64,000 nt of DNA from Agroathelia rolfsii (Eukaryota > Basidiomycota > Agaricomycetes > Amylocorticiales > Amylocorticiaceae): contig JABRWF010000004.1 of NCBI GenBank assembly GCA_018343915.1, positions 4,030,001 through 4,094,000 on the forward strand, given 5' to 3'. Both the position numbers and the translations under genes were made by a program. Positions 26,741-39,176 of this stretch are shown here, piece by piece (positions within the stretch are counted from its first letter, which is position 1; each line of letters begins with the position of its first letter). A model generated the notes under the pieces. The model made no database searches and was not told the DNA's origin. It saw only the letters and a list, made by a program, of their open reading frames with translations.

Positions 26741-29700
26741 ATGCTAGCTACACCTGCACCTACGCCTGCACTTCAATCTCAAGTATCATCAGCAGGAGCA
26801 CAGTCGTCAATACCGCGACCATCCGACGTTTCATATCCCGAACCACCTCATAATGTCGGCACTGCACCATTTCAAGTGTTAGTTGCTCTGTTCGACAGAC
26901 TCCAGCATGAAAGAAAGCAAGATAAGCGTAGGAAGATGCTTGATACTTGGTTTAATGTATGTATGCAAGACAAATGCGGGCCCTTTTATTTGCCACATCT
27001 GAGTGTTCAACATGTTGTCCGTAATCTTTGGCATTTATGCCGCACTTTACTATACTGTGTATAGCATTGGCGCCAGGAAAAGGGATATGATCTCTACCCT
27101 GTGCTGAGGCTACTTCTTCCTCAAGTCGGTTGGATATCCCCTCTAGATCTATGAGACCAATATTCATTGTGTTTTTAATTGTGACGTAGAAAGACAGTGA
27201 ACGTGCTGTGTACGGCTTGAAGGAAAAGAACATAGCCAAAATCTTCATCAAGCTCATTCCGCTGGGCAAGAATGACCCAGACGCGTTGCGTTTACAGCAT
27301 TGGAAGAAACCAACCGATTTACATGTAAGAAACTAAATGGTTTAGGCTCTGAAAGGACGCTGTACATATGTTCATTGTCTAGAACTCATCAGGAGATTTC
27401 CCTGTTGTCCTCTATGAAGTTGTGAAAAAGCGTTCTTCCATCATCGAGGGCTCATTAACAATTGAAGACATCAATAACTCGCTTGACGAGCTATCAAAGA
27501 ATACGGGGAAACCGTATGACTCTCCTAATTTTTGCTTACCACGCGATTTGATGGTTTTTACTTACAAGGGATAATCAATTCAAAATTCTACAACACGTCT
27601 ATAATCATACTACACCGGAACAACAGCAATGGTTGGTGAGGATTATTTTGAAGGGTACGTTGTGCCTATCCTTATCATATACTTGTTGACGTTGAGTATT
27701 CTTGTAGACATGGCCATATACACAAAGGAAACCACAGTATTCTCCGTCTTTCACCCTGACGCCCAGGATTTGTTCAATGCCTGCTCTGACCTCAAGAAAG
27801 TCGCTTGGGAGCTCTGGGACCCTACAAGGAAGCTAAAACCTGATGTATGTGGATAATTTGACATAAATCATTGGGAATCTTATACAGGAGAGTAGGACAA
27901 ATCCATTCAGCTTTTCCGTGCGTTTGCTCCTATGTTATGCAAGCGACCTACAACCCGCAAGATCGAGGAGTCGATCAAAGAAATGCAAGGTCTGACGTTC
28001 ATCATCGAAGAGAAACTTGATGGGGAGAGAATGCAGTTGCATAAACGCGGGAATGAGTATTTTTACTGTTCAAGGTAAGATGCTGTAAGAACCTCCTTAT
28101 GAAGGAGGTTTCACTGGATTTAAAATTTTTGACAGGAAGGGGAAAGATTATACTTACCTCTACGGTGCTAACGTTACTCAAGGGAGCCTTACTCCTGCCA
28201 TCGATGGAGCGTTTGACCCCCGGATTGAGAGGTGAGACCAATCAATTTATCGTTGGATAATACGGTGTTTCTGATTACCATGCATCCTCAAGTCTTATTC
28301 TTGATGGTGAAATGATGGTCTGGGACCCTGTCTCTGAGAGAAACCTTCCTTTTGGAACTCTAAAAACTGCAGCAGCTGGTTTGTACTTTCCTCTCTTCTT
28401 TCTATTTTTTTTAAAAAAAAAAATTATTATATCGCATTGGTAGATATTTCCAGATCAAAGCTGAAAGCCCGCCCATGCTGTTAGTCCACATCCAGTCATT
28501 TTCACCCTCTTCTTATATTGTATTACAGTCAAGGTCTTCGACCTCCTCTACCTCAACGGCCAGTCTCTTCTCTCTAAATCACTGAAATTCCGCCGACGCA
28601 ACCTACACGCATACATCAAGGAGATTTCGGGCAGCATTGAGTTTTCGATATCGTTCGAGGGTCGTACGGCAAAAGACATACGTCAACGTATGGACGAGGT
28701 CATCACCTCGCGCGGCGAGGGACTCGTCATCAAGCATCCGAATTCGCAGTATATTTTGAATGGGAGAAATAAGGATTGGATGAAGGTTAAGCCCGAGTAT
28801 ATGGTACGAACTCAAGAATGAGAAAGGTCCCACTCTTAAGATAATGGCTATTAATGGCATTGACACTGTATAGGATCACCTAGGCGAGACAGTAGATGTT
28901 CTTGTCGTCGGTATGTAGACTCATTTTATGAACTGTCGACTCGTTTCTCACAATCCCATCTTCTTTAGCTGGATTCTACGGTAATGGTAAGCGTAGCGGA
29001 GGTGTTAGTGGCCTTATCTGCGGCGTTCTCGATGATCGGGACGCCAACGACGAAGATGGCGGTGGGAACGATGGCGAGCCGAAATATAGCACATTTTTCC
29101 GTGTCGGCACGGGTCTGTCCTACAGCGACTACGAATGGATTAGACGTAAGCCATGGAAAGTCCGCGACCCAAACAACTCACCGAGCTGGTTATCGACGAC
29201 AATGCGGGGGACTGACGATAAAGGTGATATGTATCTAGAGCCGCAGGAGTGAGTTCTTCTATTCGCTCTTTAGTAACCCTGATTTGCAGAAGCAACACTA
29301 ATTTTTACTCAGCTCGTTCATCCTGAAGGTGAAAGCAGCGGAGATCATACCTTCAGGTGAGAACTTTTGCTGCTTTAGATTGCTGGGAACCACATAAATA
29401 GATACCATATACAGATCAATACCATATGAACTTTACTCTACGCTTCCCACGCGTAATAGGCATCCGAGACGATCTGAATATCAATGATTGTATGACGGCC
29501 ACCGGTTCGAGTTTTCTTTCGTCTTATAGAGAAATATATCATCTTACATCCACCTCAATGTTCAGCTGTTCTAGATTTGTTACGGCTCGAGCGCAAAAGG
29601 AAAATGGAAGACAGTGGCGGGTGATTGCTGTAGCTGCTTTATCACCTTTGAATCAAGCTGATATAGTCTCTTGAAGCATTGAGAATAGGAAACGCGTAGT

Positions 29701-31424
29701 CAAGAAGAAGAAAGCAGAGGTAATGAAGTCTCGCCATTTTATTTCCTAGGCTGCTTCTACGAGCTAAATGAATTTTCACGAATTCAGACAATGATGCTCC
29801 CCGAGTATAGCGGAATCAGGGCGAAAGACGTCCAGGTTGAATCAGAAATCTTTGATGACATGAAATTTGGTGAGCCACAGCCAGTGAGCTGCCTCGGATC
29901 CTTACGGCATATACTAATGTATTTGAATTTCAATCTATCAGTGGTTGCTTCAAATCCATTGTCAATGACAGCGAATGAAGATCGTAAAAACCTTATGAAA
30001 TTGTGCGCGCTTTTGCTTTGTCTTTTTTAGGGGTGATATTGATTACGGTCATTATTAGGATATTGGCACATGGTGGGAGCTGCATGCAAATCGCCAGAAC
30101 TCCAGACATCAAGATCGTGTATGACGGGACGAGCGTTCGTAAGAGCCGTTCCTTTGTCTGAATAATCATACGCCGTCAAGCTTATCAGAAGTACTTTGCC
30201 AAGCCTATGACCTGCAACTGCTGATCAACAAAGGCTCGCATGATATTATTAGGTCCCAATGGATCATGGACTCTATTGTAGCTAGAGAACCTGTTCCTTT
30301 CTATAGGAAGTGGGTACTCTGGTTATGTGCACATTTTTTGTTGTCCTGAATATTGTCACTTTGGGCAGGTATTTCTTCTTTGCAACGCCTGCAACGATGG
30401 CAAGCGACGAGTATGCGGGCGGCGAGGAAGATAAAAGCGAAGACGAAGGAGAACGTGACGCAGACGAAGACGAGAATGCGTGGAGTGATAGCAGTAAAAC
30501 TCTCAGTGACTCGGAAAATGAACAGGGTCCAAGCGTAAACCAGACATCACGTAAATCCCAAACCGGTCACGACTGGCTGAAGATGGTCGAACCGTCGCCA
30601 TCCGATGGAGAAGAAAGCGTCACTGAGTCAGAAACGGAGAACGATTCCGACAATGAGGATGCCGCGAATGCTGATGTGGGTATGCTAGAGGATGATCCTG
30701 ATGAAGACGAGTTGGGAAAGCAGAGTGTAGTGAAGGAAGACTCGGTGAGCGTTAATCCGCCGCCACAAGAATTATATATGTTCTCATTTTTTGTTCGAGC
30801 AGGAGGCTGAAACAGCAGAGTCATACACACTAACCTCACAGATTAGAATGGGGGAAGACGATGCTGTTACGGAATATGATGCTGAAGCGTTCTTTAAACA
30901 CTTGTCAGTGGCATTGCTTGCTTGAGAATTTCCCATAACAGTGCCTCTTTCAGGTGTTTCTATCTGGACTCTCCCGCAAACGCGCGTGTAAATGGAATGA
31001 CTGTGAAGGCGAAGGAAGAAGAGGAAGTTGCTGATAGGTGTGAGAACTCTTTGTCCAGTCAGCATGGTCACTGAATTTCTCTTGACAGCTTTGCTGAGAT
31101 TGGGAGATTGATCAAAACTCATGGCGGCCGGATTGGTGGGCTCGACGAGCCCAAGTTAACGCATGTCGTTGTGGACAAGCGAGATACTAGTCGCAGGTTG
31201 GAGCTCATGAGACATACCTCCAGGTGCGTATTGTACTTTGGGACAGCAAAGCGCCATGTCTAATAAGAAAATAGACCTAAACGGAGAAATATCGTGGTCA
31301 GCGAGTTTATCTACGCCTGTATCGAGGAGGGCACATTACTTCCTGAAGAGGGTGAGTCCTTCCGGTTCTCAAAAAAAATCATATTCAAACCTGCTGATTG
31401 GTAATGCAAGACTTTGCCCCATAA
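26741..31424 (+). CDS. lig4: DNA ligase IV (non-homologous end joining)
   Basis: ATP-dependent ligase that seals double-strand breaks with its Xrcc4/Lif1-type partner in the nucleus. ATG at 26741 (MLATPAPTPALQ) was preferred over the upstream TTG. Many short introns separate the N-terminal DNA-binding domain (DTWFN, KIFIKLIPLGKNDPDALRL), the nucleotidyltransferase motif with active-site lysine (EEKLDGERMQLHKRG, about 28010), ILDGEMMVWD, RGEGLVIKHP, and DWMKVKPEYM. An OB-fold part and two BRCT regions follow (ILAHGGSCMQIARTP; GRLIKTHGGRIGGLDEPKLTHVVVD). The stop is TAA at 31422-31424 after a last small exon (DFAP). A long acidic Ser/Glu/Asp-rich linker lies between the BRCT regions. Some splice sites between 29500 and 30300 are tentative. 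Confidence 0.92.
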
Positions 31425-31833
31425 CGTAGTGTATGTAGACAGGGGTAATATAGTAATGGATGATAATGTTCATGACATCACGCGTAGTCAACAACAGCCA
31501 CATCGAATTGGACAGAGAGAGAACGGTGATTTCTTTTCGCCAATTACTCATTTTTCTCTCCACACTATCTAAGACATCCTCGAACCCTGTGGCCTTCGTC
31601 GACCACAAGTAGCTTCCAATCCTAACACAGACAATATTTCTTTCTTTCTTTGTCCTTTTTCTTGCTGGCCATCCGCTGGCATCATAGACGCCCGTGCGAG
31701 TGACCCTTAAACTGATCCGATTTGGAACCAGTCGCCAAAGTTGAACTTGACCCGGCGACAACCACCTCAGCGTTGCCAATCTCTCCTCATTGCTCATTCA
31801 CCTTCTATCGTCAACTAGACACTGCTAAAAGCT
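31425..31833. other. Intergenic region between lig4 and forkhead gene
   Basis: No gene recognised. Expected to contain the 3' end of lig4 and the promoter of the forkhead gene. A minus-strand frame across 31369-31797 overlaps both and has no support. Confidence 0.5.
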
Positions 31834-34460
31834 ATGGCGGAGGCCTCTTCGCCTATATCTCAGCTGCTAAAAACCCTGGGCCTGTCGAAAGAGGACCTCC
31901 TCAAGCACAGCAGCCAGATGCGCGAGTTCCTCGATGCCCACGCCCCTTGCACCGACCCCACCGTCGCCCCATCGTCATCTGAGCCAAAGAGCGAACCAGC
32001 ACTGATGAGTGCTGCATCATCGCCTCCCTCGACGCCTGGGCGAAAGAAATTAGACGACCGAAAACTCCTATCCAGCGGCGGCGCCGGCACAATGGAGGCC
32101 GTCCTAGAGCGCAAGAGCAAACAGCACAAACGCGACCGCAAACGTAGAGATCGCGAACGAGTGCTGCATTCTCCATCTCCATCGATGCGGTATACAGGTC
32201 TCCCCCCGTTGACTTCTGGGCGCCCACGGGACCTTCGTCTTCATGCCTCGATGGTAGGCACTCTTTTCGCCCTCTTGATATTCTGCTTCGCCTGACGACT
32301 ACATCTATACTAGGATGACACCCGAACTACCCCCGCAACTAACAGGCACTACCGTACCTATTCTGAAGCCAGGATGGTCTGTTGCCTATTCACTACCACA
32401 AAAAAATCTTGCTTCTCCTTTTGACACGTTATGCTTTCAGAACGTATCTTCACCATTACTTCAGTTTCCCTCTTCTTCACGAAGCATTTACGAAACACCT
32501 CGCAAAAAGGTCTCTAGCTCTTCACTACTTCCGCCTTCCTCTCCCCCTGTATCTTCTTCACCCGTAGTCACACCCGCTACTTCATCGCGATACCACAAAC
32601 TAGTATCCTCACCTGGCCCCTTACAACCCCTCCCAGACGAGAGCGAATACGAAAACCTCCCCTTCAAGCTTCCACCAGGCCCGTATCGCGATGCAAAGCC
32701 CGAGCTCTCCTACGCCGCCCTAATCGGGCAGGCCATTCTCGCCTCGCCCGAGCACCGCCTAACGCTGCAAGAGATCTACGACTTTATCACGATCGTCTAT
32801 CCGTACTACAGGCGCGACGAGACGACGTGGATGAACTCGATCCGGCACGTGCTGAGCACAACGACGGCGTTCCGGAAGCAGCTCCGCGAGCGCTCGCAGG
32901 GGCGCACGCTCTGGGCGATCTGGGATTGCGATCTGGACGCGTTCAAGGATGGCGGGTTTAAGAAGAGCAAGTGCGCCAAGCCATCTGAGGCGCGTCCGGA
33001 TGCGCCCCCACCAAGTAAGGCGCTGGCTGCTGCAGCGGCGGTGGCATCATCGTCGTCGAAGAAGCGGGGTGCACCGTCGATTTTACCTGATGGCGGGGAC
33101 ACGATCAAGAAGCCAAAAAGGAGACGTAGGGCTTCGTCGCCAGCAGGGGATGTGGATGATGATGGTGACGAGTCGGCGGCGGAGAAACACCAGCCCGTGT
33201 TTAGCTCGATCCCGACGATGCACACGGTACCGATATTCGCGCCGACGGGGCATTTTGTGACGCAACAACAGCAGCAGCAGCATCAGCAGCATTACCAGAA
33301 GCAGCCGTATGCCGAGAGTTGGAAGAGTGTGCCGACGATGGTCGTGTTCCCGCCTATTCCGGCTAGTCTGCGGCCGGCGACTACGACGGCGTCGTCTGTC
33401 GTGGCTTCTTCATCTGCTCCTGCGTCGTCATCTTCGCCAAATCTGGATGTGGAGGAGCTTGCGCATACGCCTAGGTGGGAGCCTGAGGAAGAGGAAGGGG
33501 CAGGGGCAGGACAGAAGAAGGAAAATGAAGGTGAAAAGACGCAAAAGGATGGAGGCAAGAAGGCGACGCTCGTTGCCACCGACTCATTCTCATCTCTCTC
33601 GACGCACACGCGTTCGTCCAGTCCGCTGCCGTCAGAGCTGGAGTCGGACGATCTGCCCCTCGAGGCGTTGCTCGCGATCGAATCGGAGGACGAGGAGGAG
33701 GTCACGGAGCTGAGGGTCCTGCAGTACCCGTCGTCTACGTCTGAGGATGAAGTAGAAACAAGCCATTCGCAAGCTAAAATCGATGAAGAGAAGCCCTCGC
33801 CTGTAAGTTTTCTTGCCCGTATCTTATAAAATCAGTAGTGAAAACATTTTTTCTTTCTCTCCATGCCCTTAGTCACCTCCACCATCACCCAGCCCCGCAC
33901 ATCGTATAGCAGCGACGCAGACGAAACTCCACAATAGCACAACACCTCCGCCGCCACCAGTGCTGCCATTGTTGCCCCCCATGCCCAAGACGCCACCGCC
34001 GCGAAAAGAGGGCCTAAGTGGCGTGGACGGCTCGCTTTCTGCCTCGCTGCGCACACCTAGCACACGGCGCTTCAGCTTTGGCGCGCCGGGAAGTGGGTCC
34101 CACGGCGGTTTCCCCGCCCTCTCCACGCCTATGTTTGCGCCCGTGACACCCAAGAAGGGCGGTAGCAGCTCCCATGGCTTCGGCAGTGCTGGCGGCTCCA
34201 CGAACAGTGGTAATGCCGGTGCCAGTGCTGGTGGCGGCGGCAGCGCGTTACCAGGCATGCTCGACGGTGAGTCACCGTTCCGCACGCCTACGTCGGGTCT
34301 GCGTGGGTCACTATTCGATCCACATAATCCGAGTACGCTGCTCGAAGAGGAACTGGCGCGATATCAATCCGGTGGGGGCATGATGGATAGCCCCGCGGGC
34401 CTGTATGGGAAGTACAAGGCCAGTCCGGGGTCGTTTGGCAGTCCGGCACGATGGTGGTGA
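31834..34460 (+). CDS. Forkhead-type transcription factor
   Basis: Predicted nuclear DNA-binding regulator. Three exons fit one frame: 31834-32253, 32441-33802 and 33873-34460, about 789 residues. The 187-nt first intron was chosen because exon 1 ends in phase 0 and the acceptor TTATGCTTTCAG at 32440 restores the forkhead frame. The forkhead domain lies at about residues 228-312, from KPELSYAALIGQAI through EIYDFITIVYPYYR and TTWMNSIRHVLSTT to LWAIWD. No FHA domain is visible, so it resembles HCM1/Sep1-type factors rather than Fkh1/2. The rest is disordered: basic KSKQHKRDRKRRDRER near the N-terminus, poly-Gln, Ser- and acid-rich stretches, and a Pro/Gly-rich C-terminus with TP sites. Target genes unknown. 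Confidence 0.85.
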
Positions 34461-35203
34461 GGTGAGGTGATTCTCTCTCTATTGAGGTTTGTGTGAAGTT
34501 TTTTTTTAATGCTCGTTTATTGACTGTCATGTGCGTCATGTTCACATTGAGGAAGAGATTTCCCCTCGTCTGTATCTTCCTTTACAACTCTTTCTTGCTT
34601 GAAGACCTAAAATTTTTCTTGTGTCTGCAGCCTTGTACTTTTCGGCTCTGTTTACAATTTTCTCTCTATTTCTTCTTTCTGGCTCGTCTCCTAACCTCTC
34701 TATATTTTTGTATTGACAACCCAGCTAGTGCCTGGGTTGTAAGTGTAAGCTTTTTTTTTTTTCTTTTATATACGATACAATGTACTCTCATCCATGCTTG
34801 AACCGACTATGACGATAATAATGATCATATACGAACATACGTTTATATAGCCTACTTTGTGTGTTTAGCCAAGTTCATGGCCATTGCCAATTCGGATGGA
34901 TTCTGTGTTATAGAGACGGAGATCTATAATACACAGGGGAGGAGAGTCAATTATAACCTAACAACTCTAGTTTCATGCAAATCAATCGTTTCGGTGATGA
35001 TGTAATCAGCGATGGTCACAAGGGGGTGATTACCGGAAGCATTTAGGGGCATTGTCATTACGTCATCAATCATGCTTCTCAGCTCCCGGCTGCACTGTGA
35101 GTGACTTTTTTGCAGCAGCCATCGCTGTGGACTAATAATATTGGTACTGAGCACATGAATGTTGGTTTTGTAGATATTTCTTAATAACGATGATACACTA
35201 GCA
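34461..35203. other. Intergenic region between forkhead gene and MZT1
   Basis: T-rich 3' flank of the forkhead gene followed by the MZT1 promoter. No gene or repeat recognised. Confidence 0.5.
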
Positions 35204-35622
35204 ATGCCCCGGAGTAGTAGCAAAGACGCAACAGGAGAGGCCGTCCGCATGAGCTCGGCACAGCAGACCCTGGACAGTGAGTTTTTTTTTTTTCCATTTC
35301 CCCCTTTTTCCGCTTTCCTAGCGTATTCATTAATTTATTTTTTTTTTGGCACATTCTTATCCCCATGGCTATACAGCATTGTATGATATTTCGCAGCTGC
35401 TCAATACGCAGCTGGACAAGGATACGCTGGCGACGTGTATCAGCATGATTGAGAGTGGTGTGAATCCAGAAGCATTGGCGGTGATTTGATTATAGATGTG
35501 CTGTGTTATGTTCTCTGGGCTGACAGTCTTTATACTAGGCGGTTGTCCAGGAGCTGAGAAGAGAGGCGGATGCGATAAAGACGCAGCAACAGGGTGCGTC
35601 TGGTGGCAGCAGCAGGAGATGA
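35204..35622 (+). CDS. mzt1: MOZART1 homologue, gamma-tubulin complex recruitment factor
   Basis: Very small protein that binds gamma-tubulin complex components and helps place them at microtubule-organising centres. Three exons (35204-35276, 35377-35480, 35539-35622) give 86 residues. The core [20 protein letters not shown], then [11 protein letters not shown] and [14 protein letters not shown], is the diagnostic MOZART1 helix set. It is within the usual family size of about 70-90 residues. Intron phases fit (GAC A|CA and GCG|GCG). The N-terminal 25 residues are polar and not conserved. It ends 300 bp before the Zds-domain gene on the same strand. Confidence 0.93.
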
Positions 35623-35925
35623 TCGTGGCTGAGGCTCGTCATCTTCAAAAGGAGTAGTACTAGTAGCCGTAACTAGATAAATATCATTTTTGCCACCATG
35701 GATATATGCCGTAGTCGGCGGGCAGAGAAGAGAAGAGAAGAGAAAAGGGAGAGCGGTGGCCAGTGGCTGGCTGGCTACTGCTTTGCTGGTAGGCGACTTG
35801 CCGGCTGCCAGTGTTGGCTGCATCATCATCATCATCATCATCTCCATCGTCCTCCGTCTTGAGTACACTGCAGAGGCCCGTCTGCTACAACAAAGCATCT
35901 GCTACTATCTCTCTGCTCGCTCCTC
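35623..35925. other. Short spacer with purine-rich tandem
   Basis: Promoter of the Zds gene. Includes an AGAGA-type repeat at about 35727-35752 and an ATC trinucleotide run at 35821-35842. Confidence 0.5.
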
Positions 35926-38900
35926 ATGCAGCCATCAGAGTATGAAATCCAACGCGAGGTTGAAGCCCTGCGAGACATACGACGACGCTCGAGCGGGCCA
36001 GGTGCGCTCCTCCTCGATCCCGACCTGCCCAACGACCCCAACCAGCCATCGCCTTCCCAAGGCTACTGGACCTCTGCCGCATCCCCGCCCTCTTTGACCG
36101 ATGACGAGTCCGCCAGCTCACACGAGGACGGCTCGATCTCCGACCATAATCCCCACTACCTCCAGCATGACTCCCACCGCCGCCAGAGCGACGACGTCGA
36201 CGAGGACGTTCGTCTTACAGACCAGCTCCATCTCTACTGGGTCCCCGCCAGCATGCACCCTGAAATCGCACCCGCCGAGTTTCGTGCGTTCCTCAAAGAA
36301 CACGCCCGTACCCTGCCCGCCGACGGATCGCAAGGTGCCGCTGCTGCCGGCACGTCGCTCTCCAGAGCCGGCTCGGGCGCCTCATTACAATCTTCTGCCT
36401 CACTGGGGCGCAAAAAGTCCATGTTGAGCAGGCAGTACAAGCCACGTGAGGGCGACGACGACGATGACGACAAGGTCGTGCCCATCAAGCGCACCAAGTC
36501 TACGCTCTTTCGCAGCAATGGGCCCCAGCTCGGCATCGATGACCTGCTCAAGCTCGAGGCGCTCGCGGAGGAGGCGCAGACGAATGACGATCCTACAAAA
36601 CTACGGACGATGCTTCGACGTAGTCTAAGTCTAAATTTATCTCCCTCCGGTATGTCCCACCATCCTTTTCTTATTAACTTTTTATGTCGGATGGTGTATG
36701 TGGTGTTGATGATATTATGCTAATCACTTATGTGGGACTCTCTCGCCGTATGTGCCAATCCTCCACTATCCTACAGCCCTGGAACGGATGGAAAACATGC
36801 CTGATCTGGGTGACGAGGCCGATGCGCCCATAATCGTGCCACCTCCAGGCCAGATCCTGCGCCGTGCCGCACGCACCAAAATTCGCAAGCCTGGTTTACC
36901 TGGAGAAGGTGCCCACCGGTTCAGTGGCAGGCGGGGGAACCGTTCGCAGACACAACCCCTCCCTTCCACTGCTGGCACGAGTGCCGATGATGGATCGTCA
37001 GAAGGGATGCGCAGGAATAGCGACGCGTCCTCGACCGACCACGAGTCCTCCGAGAGTGTTTCGCAAGGGCGGGCCAGGTCCTTTTCGAATGAGAGGCTGG
37101 ATGACGAGAAGCAGAGTTATCGTCCTGAATCGTTTAGCGTCGAGACGTCCATCTTCGATGCCTACTGGCGCGAGGAGGCGGAGGATGATCACTTGCAACA
37201 ACAGTTGCAGCTTCAGCCCGCGGCAATCCTGGTTAATTCACCACCGGCACAGACGTTCGAGGAGCCTGTAATTCCGTCCCCGCTGCCTGCTGAGACGCTG
37301 CCGAGGCCCCTTGTGCAGTCCCCGCCTCCGGAGGTGCAGGAACCTCCGGTGGCGGAACCAGAAATCCAGGAGCAGCAGGTAGAGGAACAGCCTATTCTTC
37401 AACATCCGCAACCCCAGCGCCCGGTTCCCTTGGCCTCTACAACCACCTCGCCCTCTGTCACACGCACACCATCGCCGGAATCAGCGCCTTCGCTACAACC
37501 CTCACCGTCGCAAGATCCCCATGCGGCCCAGCAACAACAGCAAGCACAACCACATCGCAAAGAAAAGAACAAGGGAGGCCTCTTCAGCAAATGGGGCGCC
37601 GATAAGAGCAGCAAAAAATCCTCTTCCTCGAAAGAAGAAAAAGAGTCGGGCTTCTTCGGCTCGCTCTTTGGCGGCGCGAAGAAGAAGCAAGAGGACGCAT
37701 CCTCGGGCCAGACGCTGGGGCACTCCACCAACGGGCGCGCGGCGGCGCAGGCACTCCTAGGTGCGTCCAAGTCCAAGTCCGCATCGCCGTCGCCGTCGCC
37801 GGCCAATGGCGGTCCTGCGGGGGCGGGCGGCGCGATGATGCAGAACGGCGTCCTTGTCGACTCCTGGTCGCGCTACCCGATCAGCGTCGAGCGTGCGATT
37901 TATAGGCTGAGTCATATCAAGCTTGCGAATCCGCGCCGGCCGCTGTATGAGCAGGTGTTGATCAGTAATCTGATGTTTTGGTATTTGGGGGTTATCAATA
38001 AGGCGCAGCAGCAGCAACAGGCCGCGGCGATTCAACAACAACAGCAACAGAAGCAGTCGACGCCTGCGACTGAATCTGCCGTACCTGCGGAGGCCGATCA
38101 TCATGAGGCGGAAAAGGCTGCTAGTGGTGCTCACGATGTACCGGAGCACAGTCAACAGTATCAGCAAAATCATCGAGCTGAGGAAGAGCAACCACACCAA
38201 CAGCAGCACCGCCAGCAACAACATCAGCCTCGGAAATCAATGGACCACCAACAACAGAAGAAAGACGGCAGCGGCTCGTCCTCTACGCGTCGCGGACCAC
38301 TGACGAAACCGCCCCCGGCGAACATCGGCAGCAACAGTCGACGTGTGGCGGAGATGCCTGTGCGGGCGCCACAGTATGATGCACAGCACCGCGCTATGGA
38401 GCAGGAGTATTCTGGGTATGGTGGTGGTGGTGGTGGCGGGTCTCCGTCGTCGTCTTCATCACCGTCTCCACCGCCGGTGAGGACGGGGTCTGCGCCGCCG
38501 CTGCCGATGAACCCCCATCTCGGTTCGGGGCCGAAGATTCACCAGTCGCAGTCGTCGCAGTCGGGTAATAATAATTACTATTATGGTGGTGGGTACGAGG
38601 CGAATGGACAGCAACAACAGCTTCCTGCGGGGGCGATGCAGCCGGCGAACTCGCTGCCGCCGGGTGCGATGCCGCCTGCGACTACTGGTGTGGATCAAAA
38701 TGGGTGGACTAACTCGGCAAATGGTGGCGCGCCGCAGGCAGCGACGAGGTCGCAGAGGACGATGAGTTCGCCGGCGTCGCCTTCGCCTTCGTTATCGTCG
38801 TCGACATCGGGTACCGCCTCGCCGCAGCCTGCTGGGTACCCACGGCCTTCACGCTCACCACCGCCGGCTCAGAAGGGGTACGGTGCGGGTGGAAGGCCGC

Positions 38901-39106
38901 CAGCGAGGTCGTTGTCCGCGACGGCAGTCGGAGGGCAGCAGCAGCAGCCTGTTGTGCCCAATGGACGGTTGCGGAAGGGCACTAGTGCGCATGCGGCGAT
39001 GCCGAGTGGTGGCGGGGGAGGGAGCAGTAGGCCGCGGAGCGCGAGTAAATCGACGGAGGAGGAGGATGTGCCGCTGGCAGTTTGGCAGCAGCAAAGACGA
39101 CGTTAG
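35926..39106 (+). CDS. zds1: Zds-domain protein (ZDS1/ZDS2-like)
   Basis: Fungal Zds proteins bind protein phosphatase 2A and help control mitotic exit and polarity. Two exons (35926-36649, 36777-39106) join as G|CC, giving 1017 residues. The signature Zds C-terminal domain is at about residues 605-650 (RYPISVERAIYRLSHIKLAN, then PRRPLYEQVLISNLMFWYL). N-terminal parts include VEALRDIRRRSSGPGALLLD and DQLHLYWVPASMHPEIAP, which are plausible conserved fungal Zds segments. Much of the rest is low complexity: acidic runs, poly-Gln, poly-Gly and Ser/Pro tracts. In yeast the domain sits at the extreme C-terminus; here about 365 disordered residues follow it. Function is inferred from this domain alone. 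Confidence 0.85.
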
Positions 39107-39145
39107 ACAGTGATTGACTTTTTTTCGGTGTTCGTTTTTTCTCTA

Positions 39146-39176
<31 letters not shown>

